Positions 35,721 through 45,473 of a stretch of DNA of 64,000 nt are shown here, in pieces. The notes below the pieces were generated by a model. The model searched no databases, had not been told where the DNA came from, and was given only the letters and a program-made list of their open reading frames with translations. The translations under genes and the position numbers were made by a program. This DNA is from Methylobacter sp. (GTDB taxonomy: Bacteria; Pseudomonadota; Gammaproteobacteria; Methylococcales; Methylomonadaceae), in assembly GCA_023229605.1 (NCBI GenBank), contig JALNYY010000003.1:47984-111983 (forward strand). Reading direction: 5' to 3'. The first letter of the stretch is position 1. The number at the start of each line of letters is the position of its first letter.

Positions 35721-36278
35721 CTAACCATAACACGCCGCCAATAAAATCTGCATTTTGGCCAGTCCGAGTTTCCGGGTTAACTCAATATTGTGTTGCGGGA
35801 TGCTTTCAGTATCAGGGTGGCCGGCTACGGCACGTTCTATGCTGGTTTCCCGCAGCAGATGCAGCATGGGGTAGGGGGAGCGGTTGGTGTAATTTGCAGC
35901 GTCATCCGGCTCCGCGCCTTGAAAACAGTAATCGGGATGAAAGCTTGCCAGCTGGTAAGTGCCTTCATAGCCTTGTTCAGTCAACAGAGATTCGGCGATT
36001 TCAAGGAAATCCAGATAGTCGTCGAATTCTGCAAACGCATCCGCATAAATCAGCAACGTGGTTTCAATGCCGGGTTCGGTATCCAGCCGATCACATTCAC
36101 GTACCAGATGCACCAGGCATTGTTCAATTTCCGTGTCGTGATTGACGCTGAAACAAATACTGCCTCGTTCCAGTTCACGCTTTGCGAACGGACAGATGCT
36201 GTATTCAATGATCACGGATTTTAACCAGGCTTGTGTCGCGGCTATAACGTTTTGGTCTTGAAGGTTTTTGTGGGTCAT
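35721..36278 (-). CDS. DUF1415 family protein
   Basis: 185 residues. Family hallmarks are the N-terminal TQAWLKSVIIEYSICPFAKR, with a conserved Cys-Pro-Phe-Ala element, and SFHPDYCFQGAEPDDAANYTN, then SPYPMLHLLRE. The protein is soluble and its function is unknown; the conserved Cys and His residues hint at metal or redox chemistry, which is inference only. It is separated from the upstream CBS gene by a terminator. Confidence 0.85.
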   Translation of the reverse strand: MTHKNLQDQNVIAATQAWLKSVIIEYSICPFAKRELERGSICFSVNHDTEIEQCLVHLVRECDRLDTEPGIETTLLIYADAFAEFDDYLDFLEIAESLLTEQGYEGTYQLASFHPDYCFQGAEPDDAANYTNRSPYPMLHLLRETSIERAVAGHPDTESIPQHNIELTRKLGLAKMQILLAACYG

Positions 36279-36297
36279 GGTTGTTGCCGGTTAAAAC

Positions 36298-36325
36298 AAA
36301 AAAGCCCCGTTACCTGGGGGCTTTT
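36298..36325 (-). terminator. Rho-independent terminator of the CBS gene
   Basis: On the minus strand AAAGCCCC pairs with GGGGCTTT followed by a T run, 24 bases after the stop of the CBS-domain gene. Confidence 0.75.
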
Positions 36326-36348
36326 GGGGGACACAAGTTTATAGTTTT

Positions 36349-36825
36349 TTATTTATGACTGGTGCCGGCTACGATTCTTTTCTCTCTTTCTTCGCTTGCT
36401 TTTTCGATCTTTGAAAAAACGCGGAGTATGTCGGTGGAAGATAAAATGCCGACCAGTTTGTTGTCTTTATCGACGACGGGCAATGCGCCGATTTTATTTT
36501 CGGCCATTTTTGCAGCCGCTTCCGATGCGTAGGTTTCAGGGCTAACGGTTATCACTCCGCGGTGCATGATATGTTGCACTTTTTTCGGGATCACATGCAG
36601 TTCTGCAGCGCCTGTGCCGGTTGCCGCTTCAATTGCATTAGAGTTGCTTTTGGGGCCAAGGGCTTTGTACAGGTCCCGGTCGGATACAATACCGATAACT
36701 TTGCCTTTTTCAACGACGGGTAAGTGGCGGATTCTTTCGTAATGAATTAAGAAAAAGACACGATCAATCAAATCGTGTTGTTCGACTGTGAATACTTTTG
36801 AAGTCATTAAATCTTCAACACGCAT
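36349..36825 (-). CDS. CBS-pair domain protein
   Basis: 158 residues made almost entirely of two CBS motifs forming a Bateman module: VEDLMTSKVFTVEQHDLIDR with GIVSDRDLYKALG, and VQHIMHRGVITVSPETYA with LVGILSSTDILRVF. The ATG follows GGGAG by eight bases. Such free-standing modules bind adenosine nucleotides and regulate partner proteins; the partner here is unknown. It is divergent from adk, an adenylate-handling gene, which may be coincidence. Confidence 0.88.
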   Translation of the reverse strand: MRVEDLMTSKVFTVEQHDLIDRVFFLIHYERIRHLPVVEKGKVIGIVSDRDLYKALGPKSNSNAIEAATGTGAAELHVIPKKVQHIMHRGVITVSPETYASEAAAKMAENKIGALPVVDKDNKLVGILSSTDILRVFSKIEKASEEREKRIVAGTSHK

Positions 36826-36995
36826 TATTATTCTCCCGATTAATGTAAAAAGCTGGGTAAGAATAGGGAAATAAACGCATTTTTACAAGAGATAAAATTT
36901 GATGTGTTATAGAATAACCGGCTACGTTTTTGTTTGGCTTTGCAGGTCTTAATTAAGCTAATCTGACCTGCACGAGTATCATTTTTAGAGTCTAA

Positions 36996-37664
<669 letters not shown>

Positions 37665-37807
37665 TGGTTTTATCGATCCCTCTCCCAAAGGTATTTAAAT
37701 TTCAGAATTAAAGGTTTTTAAAGTTAATGACAAAGAAAGTTGCAGTTTTACCGGTTGATAGTTATGTGGGCCATGTTTTTTCAGTTGCACAGAAGGGTGG
37801 GTAAGAG

Positions 37808-38830
37808 ATGACCAAGCTATATAACGTTGCTGTGGTTGGCGCTACCGGCGCGGTGGGTGAAGCCATGCTGTCTATTCTGGAAGAGCGCGATTTCCCTGTC
37901 GGCGAGGTTTATGCGTTGGCCAGCAGCAACTCGGCAGGTAAAAGAATACCTTTTAAGGGCGGGTCTTTAGTCGTGCAGGACTTGGCTACCTTTGATTTTT
38001 CAAAAGCGCAAATCGGTTTATTTTCACCGGGTGCATCTGTTTCGGCTGAATATGCGCCAAGGGCTGCCGCAGCCGGCTGCATTGTTATCGATAATACCTC
38101 GCAGTTTCGCTATGACGACGATATTCCACTGGTGGTGCCGGAGGTCAATCCTGAAAAAATCGCCGATTATAAAAATCGCGGGATTATCGCCAACCCGAAT
38201 TGCTCAACTATCCAGATGTTGGTGGCGCTAAAGCCCATATACGATGCAGTGGGGATAGCACGCATCAATGTTTGCACCTATCAGGCTGTTTCGGGAACCG
38301 GTAAGGAAGCCATAGAAGAGCTGGTTAAGCAAACGACCAGCCTTTTAAACATGCAGCCCATTATCACAAACGTCTATCCTAAACAGATCGCTTTTAACGT
38401 ATTGCCGCAGATTGATGTATTCATGGATAACGGCTACACCAAAGAAGAAATGAAGATGGTTTGGGAAACCCGCAAAATTCTGGGTGATGACAGTGTTTTG
38501 GTTAATGCAACCGCAGTGAGGGTGCCGGTTTTTTACGGCCATTCCGAGGCTGTGCATATTGAGACCCGTAAAAAGATTGATGTAGCTACAGTAAGGGCTT
38601 TGCTTGGGAAAGCGCCCGGCGTGACGGTTATGGATGAGCGTAAGGACGGCGGTTACCCAACGGCGGTGACCGAGTCGTCAGGCCATGATGATGTGTTTGT
38701 AGGGCGTATCCGGGAAGACATATCCCATCCTCAAGGAATCGACTTGTGGGTGGTGGGCGATAATGTCCGAAAAGGCGCGGCACTAAACAGTGTGCAAATA
38801 GCCGAAGTGCTGGTAAAAAAATACATCTAG
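37808..38830 (+). CDS. asd: Aspartate-semialdehyde dehydrogenase
   Basis: 340 residues. NADP-binding GATGAVGEAML at the N-terminus; catalytic Cys132 in NPNCSTIQM; the acid-base His in VFYGHSEAVH; and the substrate-binding segment SGTGKEAIEEL. It reduces aspartyl phosphate to the semialdehyde for lysine, diaminopimelate, threonine and methionine synthesis. The gene is directly followed by fimV after 42 bases, a conserved neighbourhood in gammaproteobacteria. Confidence 0.95.
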   Translation: MTKLYNVAVVGATGAVGEAMLSILEERDFPVGEVYALASSNSAGKRIPFKGGSLVVQDLATFDFSKAQIGLFSPGASVSAEYAPRAAAAGCIVIDNTSQFRYDDDIPLVVPEVNPEKIADYKNRGIIANPNCSTIQMLVALKPIYDAVGIARINVCTYQAVSGTGKEAIEELVKQTTSLLNMQPIITNVYPKQIAFNVLPQIDVFMDNGYTKEEMKMVWETRKILGDDSVLVNATAVRVPVFYGHSEAVHIETRKKIDVATVRALLGKAPGVTVMDERKDGGYPTAVTESSGHDDVFVGRIREDISHPQGIDLWVVGDNVRKGAALNSVQIAEVLVKKYI

Positions 38831-38872
38831 GCTAAGCTTGTCTACATATTTGACTGGATGCGGTAAGAAACT

Positions 38873-41800
38873 GTGGTAACTATTGTAAAGAAGAGCAAGG
38901 TGCGTTTGTTAACTAAAACGTTAGCGGTTGTGTCGTTACTGGCGCCTGCTAGCGGCCATTCGTTAGGGATTGGCGAGATTAAATTGCATTCGGCTCTTAA
39001 TCAAAATCTGGATGCTGAAATTTCATTAGCATTGTCAGGAGAGAACGTATCCGACATCAAGGTCAATTTAGCCCCGCCTGAAAAATTTAATGAGGCGGGA
39101 GTGACATGGAACTATTTTCTGTCGAAAATTAAATTTGAAACCATTACCCATCCTAATGGTTCCGTGGTTATTAAGCTGACTTCGAAGGAAGCGTTAAAAG
39201 AACCTTTTTTGGATTTCCTGCTCGAAGTCAGCTGGCCCAAAGGCAATTTGTATCGTGAATTTACCGTATTAGTAGATCCTCCTGCAGTTTATAACCAAGC
39301 AACTATTCCAGTTTCAACCAGTACTGACAGCTATGCGCAACCGCCGGTTGCTACGCCTCAACGTCAGGCGTATGCAAATGGGCGAAGCGTTGACGGCGAA
39401 TATGGCCCTACACTTGGAAATGATACGCTTTGGAGCGTGGCCGAACGCGCAAGAGGACAGAGCGACGTTTCCGTAGAACAAATGATGATGGCGATTTATG
39501 AGGCAAATCCTCATGCATTCTATAAGGGGAATGTTTATGCATTAACGGCTGGAAAAATGCTTAAGATTCCTGAAAGAGAGGCTGTTCTGAAATTATCGCG
39601 GAATCAGGCATTGGAAGAATTCAACCGGCATACAAAAGCCTGGAAAAATCACGCGGCTCCAGTTCACGCTGAAACAGCAAAGAAAAAACCTGCCCCGAGC
39701 CGAGATGAAGGGGCTGTCGATAAGCAGTTAACGCTGGTTGCCCCGACCAAATCGGCGGTTGCCGATCATGCAGTTGTTGCTTCGGTGGATGAGCAGGTAA
39801 GCGCTGAAAAGAAAACAGCCGATGTGTCGAATGCAGTTAAAGGTAAGGCCGAGGGGGTAAACGAAGCCGCGCCGACAGGCGACGAGATACAAAGCAGGAT
39901 TGCAGTGCTGGAAAAACAACTGGCGATGATGCAGGAGTTGATTGCTTTAAAGGACCAACAGCTGGCGGCTTTGCAGAACCAGCCGCAGGTAAATCCTGTT
40001 GTTCAAGAACCGTCGGTGTCAGCCAAACCAGCGGAGCAAGCAGTACCCGCTTCCCAACAAGCGGCTCCTCAACCGGTTGAGTCGGAGCAACCAGCTCCGC
40101 CAGCGCAGTCAGCTCAACCAGCTCAACCAGCTCAACCAGCTCAACCAGCTCCGCCAGTGCAGTCAGTTCAACCGGTTCAACCGATAGCAGACAGTTCATC
40201 TGACCTGTACTCTTTGGGGGTAGGTGGTGGCGGAGCGATAATTTTAACGCTGATTGGTTGGCTTTGGTGGCGAAAACGCAAAGTTGATGAGGAAACGAAT
40301 ACCGAGAGTATGTTTGCCTCCACGATGATTAAAACACCTGAAATTGATGAAAATTTTTCTGTGCCGGTTATCGAAGATAGTGTGACTAATAATGCGGGCA
40401 CAGTCGGAGAAAGTTCTTTCTTAAGTGAATTTACACCGAGTGATTTTGATTCGTTCGATACCGATCAAGGGGAAATTGATCCGATATCCGAGGCCGATGT
40501 GTATCTTGCTTATGGCCGTTATCAGCAGGCTGAAGAATTAATACGGCAGGCCATTAAAGATCAGCCGGGTCGCGATGAATGTAAATTGAAGTTGCTGGAA
40601 ATTTTTTACGCTAACGAAAACAAAACTGCTTTTGAAGCCTATGCCAATGAACTGGCGGAGGCAGGCAAACGGAATGAGGTTGAGTTTTGGGAGCAAGCAG
40701 CTGAAATGGGACGTGAGATTTGTCCTGATTCGCCATTGTTTTCTTCCGGAAATGATCTGTTTACAGTGACGGCGGATGATGCCGCTGATGAACAGGGTGA
40801 TGTGAGTATCGTCGCCGGAGATGATAGGCCCAACAAGGAAAGTACATATACTGAAGCGGCTTCTTTTGGGGCGTCACTCAGTGAAAACGTTGTTAAGGAA
40901 ACAGTTGAGTCGAAAAGCAACGTATCGGCTTTTGATAAAGTTAAAGATGATTCTTTTGTTGATCAACAACGGAACAACGAAGACATAGATTTTGATTTAA
41001 GCTCGTTTTCGATGGACGGCAAAGAAGCGGATGAGGCGGGAAAAAATGTCACAGCTTCCGGTACGCAGTCTGAAGACCTTGATTTCGATTTAAGTTCGTT
41101 TTCGATGGACGACAAAGAAGCGGATGTAGCGGGAAAAAATGTCGCAGCTTCCGGTACGCAGCCGGAAGATATTGATTTCGATTTAAGTTTATTTTCGATA
41201 GACGACGAAGAAGCAGATGAAGCGGAAAAGGGCGTCATAGCTTCCAGTGCGCAGGCAGGCGCCTCTTCAGGCGTGCAGATAGACGACTTTGATTTCGATT
41301 TAAATTCATTTTCGATGGACAGCAAAGAAGCGGATGATGCGGGAAAAAATGTCACGGCTTCCGGTACGCAGTTGGAAGACTTTGATTTCGATTTAAGTTC
41401 ATTCTCAATGGAGGCCAAAGAATCAGACAAGATCGGTAAAGATGTTGCAGCATCCAGTGTTTTATCGGATATAACGTTAGCAGGAACGAATGCAGTCGAC
41501 AAAAAGCAGGAATTTGAATCGTATGAATTTGATTTCAGCGCCAATAATGCGGAAACAAAAAAAATCGACGATCTTGATTTTAGTGCTTTAGAACGTGGAG
41601 ATAAGAGTCGCCAGAATGTTGATTTTGCTGCGGACAGGTTATTAGATTTTCATGACGATTCGGACGGCGATTTTGACTTTAACTTTGATCTGGATCTGCC
41701 TCTAACGGCAAGCGGACAGGGTTCGAATCCATATGACGAATTTGGAGTTTCTGATCTTACCGATATGGACGAGTTGGAAACTAAATTGGATCTGGCAAAA

Positions 41801-41917
41801 GCGTATGTCGATATGGGTGATGCGGATGCGGCCAAGGATATTGCCAGGGAGGTACTTGATCAGGGTACAGTCGAACAGAAAAAGATAGCCCAAGCGTTAC
41901 TTGACGAGTTGGACTAA
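38873..41917 (+). CDS. fimV: FimV family polar hub protein
   Basis: 1014 residues beginning at GTG. Order: signal peptide (LAVVSLLAPASGHSLGIGEI), FimV N-terminal domain, a LysM-like peptidoglycan-binding domain (NDTLWSVAERARGQSDVSV, about residues 182-230), a coiled coil (about 340-365), a Pro/Gln/Ala repeat tract (about 405-440), one transmembrane helix (about 445-465), a TPR part, an acidic region with five repeats (about 702-855) and the conserved C-terminal FimV domain (DMDELETKLDLAKAYVDMGD). FimV marks the cell pole and is needed for type IV pilus and, in some species, polar flagellar placement. Its position upstream of the flagellar operon fits this. Confidence 0.93.
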   Translation: MVTIVKKSKVRLLTKTLAVVSLLAPASGHSLGIGEIKLHSALNQNLDAEISLALSGENVSDIKVNLAPPEKFNEAGVTWNYFLSKIKFETITHPNGSVVIKLTSKEALKEPFLDFLLEVSWPKGNLYREFTVLVDPPAVYNQATIPVSTSTDSYAQPPVATPQRQAYANGRSVDGEYGPTLGNDTLWSVAERARGQSDVSVEQMMMAIYEANPHAFYKGNVYALTAGKMLKIPEREAVLKLSRNQALEEFNRHTKAWKNHAAPVHAETAKKKPAPSRDEGAVDKQLTLVAPTKSAVADHAVVASVDEQVSAEKKTADVSNAVKGKAEGVNEAAPTGDEIQSRIAVLEKQLAMMQELIALKDQQLAALQNQPQVNPVVQEPSVSAKPAEQAVPASQQAAPQPVESEQPAPPAQSAQPAQPAQPAQPAPPVQSVQPVQPIADSSSDLYSLGVGGGGAIILTLIGWLWWRKRKVDEETNTESMFASTMIKTPEIDENFSVPVIEDSVTNNAGTVGESSFLSEFTPSDFDSFDTDQGEIDPISEADVYLAYGRYQQAEELIRQAIKDQPGRDECKLKLLEIFYANENKTAFEAYANELAEAGKRNEVEFWEQAAEMGREICPDSPLFSSGNDLFTVTADDAADEQGDVSIVAGDDRPNKESTYTEAASFGASLSENVVKETVESKSNVSAFDKVKDDSFVDQQRNNEDIDFDLSSFSMDGKEADEAGKNVTASGTQSEDLDFDLSSFSMDDKEADVAGKNVAASGTQPEDIDFDLSLFSIDDEEADEAEKGVIASSAQAGASSGVQIDDFDFDLNSFSMDSKEADDAGKNVTASGTQLEDFDFDLSSFSMEAKESDKIGKDVAASSVLSDITLAGTNAVDKKQEFESYEFDFSANNAETKKIDDLDFSALERGDKSRQNVDFAADRLLDFHDDSDGDFDFNFDLDLPLTASGQGSNPYDEFGVSDLTDMDELETKLDLAKAYVDMGDADAAKDIAREVLDQGTVEQKKIAQALLDELD
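40090..40190 (+). repeat. Gln-Pro-Ala microrepeat in fimV
   Basis: Short tandem copies of CAACCAGCT and close variants encode a QPA-rich linker just before the transmembrane helix of FimV. Four perfect adjacent copies make it prone to slippage. Confidence 0.7.
40980..41440 (+). repeat. Five-copy acidic repeat within fimV (about 93-bp unit)
   Basis: The unit encodes D-F-D-L-S-S-F-S-M-D-x-K-E-A-D followed by a spacer ending in A-S-G-T-Q. Copies start near 40980, 41073, 41166, 41283 and 41376; the spacer before the fourth copy is longer. It creates a false long ORF on the opposite strand. Confidence 0.8.
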
Positions 41918-41938
41918 AACCGGATATTTGTTTGGCAT

Positions 41939-41965
41939 AAAAAAGGCCCTTTATGGGCTTTTTTT
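41939..41965. terminator. Bidirectional terminator between fimV and the REC-Hpt gene
   Basis: GCCC/GGGC stem extended by A and T tracts on each side, placed between two convergent genes, 22 bases after the fimV stop. Confidence 0.75.
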
Positions 41966-41971
41966 ATGGGG

Positions 41972-42730
41972 CTAGGTTTTGTCGATATTTTCCATGATGG
42001 CTTTTTGATGGACTGTAAAATTTAAGGTGCGTTGTTGCAGCGTCAGAAAGTGTTGATGCGTGCTTGCATAATTATTGTTTAACAGGCAGCTTTCCAGATC
42101 GTTTGCCGGCTGCTGAATATCCATTAACCCGCAAAAACTCACGGAGCCATTCAGTTTGTGGGTGATTTCACGGGCAAGATCGTATTGACCGTTTTCCAGC
42201 GCATCTTTAATGTGAACGATTTGCAAGGGTAGTTCCTTGAACAACTTTTCAAAAATGGTTAAAGCAAGAGGCCGGTTGTTTTTGGTTTTATTCAGGATTA
42301 TGTGGATATAACCCAAAGCCAGAGCTTTTGTTTGCCAAATATCTATAATTTCATTAAGCCGTTCTGCTGTTATGGGTTTGATCAGCCAGCCATCAAATTC
42401 CATCGGATATTGTTTCTCGCGCTGGGATTCCTCTGCCGGGTCAGTGATAGCGATCACCGGCGTTTTGTTGTTTATGCCGAGAGGGTGTTTGATGCGGGCG
42501 ATAAGTTCCGACTGACGGGGATGGAGCCGGTTAGGTGCCGACGCGGCCGAATCACCTACAGTCAAGTCAAGCAATATCAGGTCGAATTGAGTCGTTGCTA
42601 TGAGTGTTAAAATGTCATTATGTTCGCTGGCTACAGTAATGTTTTGACGGTCGCGTTTTAATGATAAGTGATTAATGTCGCCGGTCATCAATACAATGAA
42701 TTGTCCAGGTAGCTTGGTTTTTAAGGGCAT
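41972..42730 (-). CDS. Response-regulator receiver plus Hpt phosphotransfer protein
   Basis: 252 residues. The N-terminal half resembles a receiver domain: phospho-acceptor Asp in FDLILLDLTVGD, the switch Thr in VIAITDPAEES and the conserved Lys in GWLIKPITAERL. The C-terminal half is an Hpt domain with the phosphorylatable His in AREITHKLNGSVSFCG. It could relay phosphate from a BarA/LetS-type hybrid kinase, which normally carries its own REC and Hpt; here they are free-standing. No kinase is adjacent. It is convergent with fimV and divergent from the flagellar operon. Confidence 0.75.
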   Translation of the reverse strand: MPLKTKLPGQFIVLMTGDINHLSLKRDRQNITVASEHNDILTLIATTQFDLILLDLTVGDSAASAPNRLHPRQSELIARIKHPLGINNKTPVIAITDPAEESQREKQYPMEFDGWLIKPITAERLNEIIDIWQTKALALGYIHIILNKTKNNRPLALTIFEKLFKELPLQIVHIKDALENGQYDLAREITHKLNGSVSFCGLMDIQQPANDLESCLLNNNYASTHQHFLTLQQRTLNFTVHQKAIMENIDKT

Positions 42731-43079
42731 TTTTATTTTTCCTGGTAGGGGTGTCGATTTTATGACGCTTTCATATTTTAAGGTTGCTGTCCTTGCGTGT
42801 ACTTATTTGCTTAACTATTCGAGACTTATAAGTGACACTGGATGTAGTTAATTATTAACATTTACAAGCATTCCTATCTTATTCTTTTAAAAGGATCTTT
42901 TTTCTTGTATGATTCGGTTTTCTGATATGGGCTCATGATAGCATTCGGCTGTTCATTAGTGCTAGTTACAGGTTTGAGCGGATTGTGGTTGAAATATAAG
43001 AAATTGTTTATGTGTGAGTTATTGTTTTATGGTCCTTAAATTGCTTGTTTAAAGGAATAAAAACTGGAGGGTTTGCAAC
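42731..43079. other. Divergent intergenic region before fliL
   Basis: 349 bases, AT-rich, without gene. It contains the sigma-54-type promoter of the flagellar operon at 43030-43045 and an AAAGGA/GGAGG pair before fliL. No other structure is evident. Confidence 0.5.
43030..43045 (+). promoter_or_regulatory. Sigma-54 (RpoN) promoter of the fliL operon
   Basis: TGGTCCTTAAATTGCT has the invariant GG and GC at the exact -24/-12 spacing of the TGGCAC-N5-TTGC consensus, 35 bases before the fliL ATG. In Pseudomonas and Vibrio the fliL or fliLMNOPQR-flhB operon is RpoN and FleQ/FlrA dependent, which supports the call. Confidence 0.6.
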
Positions 43080-43577
43080 ATGGCTGAACTTGAGCAAGAA
43101 GACGGAGAGGAAAAGAAATCTCCTAAAAAACTTATTATTATAATTGCCGCCGCATTGATTTTATTAGCTGCGGGGGGAGGCGGCACTTACTTTCTTATGA
43201 AAGGGGATTCGTCTAAAGGGGAAAAAGTTGCACATGAGGATGACACCGCAGTTCATGTAGAAAAACTCTATTTTGATATGAGTAAGCCTCTTGTTATCGA
43301 TTTCCCCAAGGGGTCGGCAGTGAAACATGGGCGAATTACGATATCTATGTTGGTTGAAGGCGCCGAAACTATTGACGTTTTGAAGAAAAATGAACCCATG
43401 ATACAAAATAATCTGTTAATGCTGATTGGCGGGCAGGACAGCGGCGTGTTAAACACCGGCGAGGGAAAAGAGATGCTGCGTAAAGCCATATTAGATGATG
43501 TGACCGCCGTTCTGGTGAAAATGGCAGGGAAGGGCAAGGTTGATGAAATATTCTTTACTTCATTTGTAATGCAATAA
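43080..43577 (+). CDS. fliL: Flagellar basal-body protein FliL
   Basis: 165 residues. A short cytoplasmic Lys-rich N-terminus, one transmembrane helix (IIIIAAALILLAAGGGGTYF, about residues 20-40) and a periplasmic stomatin-like domain ending in EIFFTSFVMQ, the usual FliL C-terminus. FliL surrounds the stator units and raises torque. First gene of the operon, preceded by a GGAGG ribosome-binding site and a sigma-54 promoter. Confidence 0.92.
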   Translation: MAELEQEDGEEKKSPKKLIIIIAAALILLAAGGGGTYFLMKGDSSKGEKVAHEDDTAVHVEKLYFDMSKPLVIDFPKGSAVKHGRITISMLVEGAETIDVLKKNEPMIQNNLLMLIGGQDSGVLNTGEGKEMLRKAILDDVTAVLVKMAGKGKVDEIFFTSFVMQ

Positions 43578-43580
43578 CTT

Positions 43581-44576
43581 ATGAGTGATTTACTCTCACA
43601 GGCGGAAATCGATGCGCTGCTGAACGGTGTAAGCGACGGAGATATTGAAACAGAGGATGAGTCCGAGTTTTATTCCGAAGCGGGCGACGAAGAATTCCAT
43701 GAAAAAGGCGTTGTCAGGGAGTATGACTTTGCCAGCCAGGAAAGAATTGTTCGGGGGCGTATGCCGACCCTGGAAATGGTTAATGAACGATTCGCCAGAT
43801 TTATCCGTATTTCGTTATTTAATTTCTTGCGCCGTTCGGCGGAAATTTTTATATCAGGCATCCAGGTCCAAAAATTTTCTGAATATATACAAGGGCTGCT
43901 GGTTCCCACTAATCTAACGATAGTGAGGTTTAACCCCTTGCGCGGCAAGGCGTTGATTGTAATCGATCCGCGGCTGGTTTTTACGGTGGTGGACAATTTT
44001 TTCGGCGGCGCCGGACAATTCTACAATCAGACTGAAGGCAGGGAATTTACACCGACCGAAATGCGGGTGGTCAGGATCATCATTGATATGATTTTCAAGG
44101 ACTTGAAAGAAGCCTGGAAGCCGGTGATGGAGCTTGATTTTGAATATGTGGGTGCGGAAATCAATCCGCGGTTTGCCAATATTATCGGGCCCGGAGAAAT
44201 TATTGTGATCTCCACGATTCATGTCGAACTGGAAGGCGGGGGAGGCGATGTCAACATTGCGATGCCTTATGCGATGCTTGAACCCATCCGGGAGTTACTG
44301 GATGCGATCAGTAGCGACAGCGGCGAGGTTGACGGTAGTTGGCAGTCTGCATTGCGTGGCGAAGTATTGAGAGCGGAAGTCAGTATAAACAGTCTTCTGG
44401 TCGAAAAAAACATGACCATAAGAGACGTTATGCGGTTAAAAAAAGGAGATGTAATACCTATCGACATGCCGGACACGGTGACGCTTAAAGCGGAAGGAAT
44501 TCCTGTTTTTGAAGGCAAGGTCGGCATATCGGACGGCAATTACGCAATACAGATTATTGATAAGGTAAGGTCTTGA
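43581..44576 (+). CDS. fliM: Flagellar motor switch protein FliM
   Basis: 331 residues. The extreme N-terminus MSDLLSQAEIDALLNGV is the CheY-P binding motif. The middle domain has the GGxG-like NFFGGAGQ segment, and the C-terminal SpoA domain ends with GNYAIQIIDKV. FliM forms the C ring and transmits the chemotactic signal to the rotor. The gene starts four bases after fliL. Presence of an intact CheY motif implies the cell has chemotaxis genes elsewhere, since none is in this cluster. Confidence 0.96.
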   Translation: MSDLLSQAEIDALLNGVSDGDIETEDESEFYSEAGDEEFHEKGVVREYDFASQERIVRGRMPTLEMVNERFARFIRISLFNFLRRSAEIFISGIQVQKFSEYIQGLLVPTNLTIVRFNPLRGKALIVIDPRLVFTVVDNFFGGAGQFYNQTEGREFTPTEMRVVRIIIDMIFKDLKEAWKPVMELDFEYVGAEINPRFANIIGPGEIIVISTIHVELEGGGGDVNIAMPYAMLEPIRELLDAISSDSGEVDGSWQSALRGEVLRAEVSINSLLVEKNMTIRDVMRLKKGDVIPIDMPDTVTLKAEGIPVFEGKVGISDGNYAIQIIDKVRS

Positions 44577-44631
44577 ATCAACCCGATGCGGTTTGGGGTT
44601 TGATTGTAACAATATTAAGTTGGGAAATAAG

Positions 44632-45015
44632 ATGAGCGAATATCCAAATACGCCTGAGGATGATGAAACGGTTGATGATTTTGAGGCCGCTGCATTTCAG
44701 GAGTTTAATGATCAGTTTGAAGATAAGAAATCGTCCTCAGCCTCCTCAGGCGATGAGGTTAATCTCGATGTTATTTTGGACGTTCCGGTTACGATTTCCA
44801 TGGAAATCGGCCGAACACAGATCAATATCAGAAATCTTTTGCAGTTAAATCAGGGCTCGGTTGTTGAATTGGAGCGTTTTGCGGGAGAGCCGCTCGATGT
44901 GTTGGTAAACGGCACGCTGATAGCGCATGGTGAAGTGGTAGTGATCAATGATAAATTCGGTATCCGCTTAACCGATGTCATAAGTCCATCGGAACGGGTT
45001 AAAAGATTAGCCTGA
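44632..45015 (+). CDS. fliN: Flagellar motor switch protein FliN
   Basis: 127 residues from the ATG at 44632 (MSEYPNTPEDD); the longer reading from 44593 gives an implausible leader. An acidic N-terminal tail is followed by a complete SpoA domain: LDVPVTISMEIGRTQINIRN and GEPLDVLVNGTLIAHGEVVV. FliN forms the lower C ring and helps dock the export ATPase complex. Its stop overlaps the fliO start by one base. Confidence 0.95.
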   Translation: MSEYPNTPEDDETVDDFEAAAFQEFNDQFEDKKSSSASSGDEVNLDVILDVPVTISMEIGRTQINIRNLLQLNQGSVVELERFAGEPLDVLVNGTLIAHGEVVVINDKFGIRLTDVISPSERVKRLA

Positions 45016-45473
45016 TGCCGGGAAAAATAATAGCCGCGTGCGTGTTGTTCTGGTGGTTTCCTGCTTGTTTTGCAGCGCCGGACGCTGGTGTTCAAAAACA
45101 AACAGTCAGGACAATTTCTTCCGGGGATATGCTCCATTGGAGCATGGGGCTGCTGATAGTTTTGGGTCTTTTTTTCCTCTGTGTCTGGGGCATGCGCAAG
45201 TTAAGCGGGACCACGGTCAACAATGCAGGAAAAATGCGTGTTGTCGGCGGCCTGTCGTTGGGCATGCGGGAAAAAGTCATTTTGCTCCAGGTCGGAAAAA
45301 AACAGCTGGTTTTGGGGGTGACTCCGGGGCGCATCGACGCCTTGCATGTGCTGGAGGGCGAAGATTGCCTGAACGCGACTGCGGGGATGCAGGAGGGATC
45401 GCCGTCTACGGGTATGGACAGCGGGTTTGCGCAAAAGCTGATGCAAGTGATGAAGGGACGATCTGATGGTTAA
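45015..45473 (+). CDS. fliO: Flagellar biosynthesis protein FliO
   Basis: 152 residues: signal-like N-terminal hydrophobic segment, a transmembrane helix ([17 protein letters not shown]) and a cytoplasmic domain with [21 protein letters not shown], the characteristic FliO core. FliO is an assembly chaperone for the FliP ring in the export gate. It overlaps fliP by eight bases. Confidence 0.9.
   Translation: MPGKIIAACVLFWWFPACFAAPDAGVQKQTVRTISSGDMLHWSMGLLIVLGLFFLCVWGMRKLSGTTVNNAGKMRVVGGLSLGMREKVILLQVGKKQLVLGVTPGRIDALHVLEGEDCLNATAGMQEGSPSTGMDSGFAQKLMQVMKGRSDG

Noticed and set aside
40963..41544. 193-codon minus-strand frame in fimV
   Set aside because: It mirrors the acidic repeats and gives a Ser/Glu/Lys repeat peptide with no homology or start signal.
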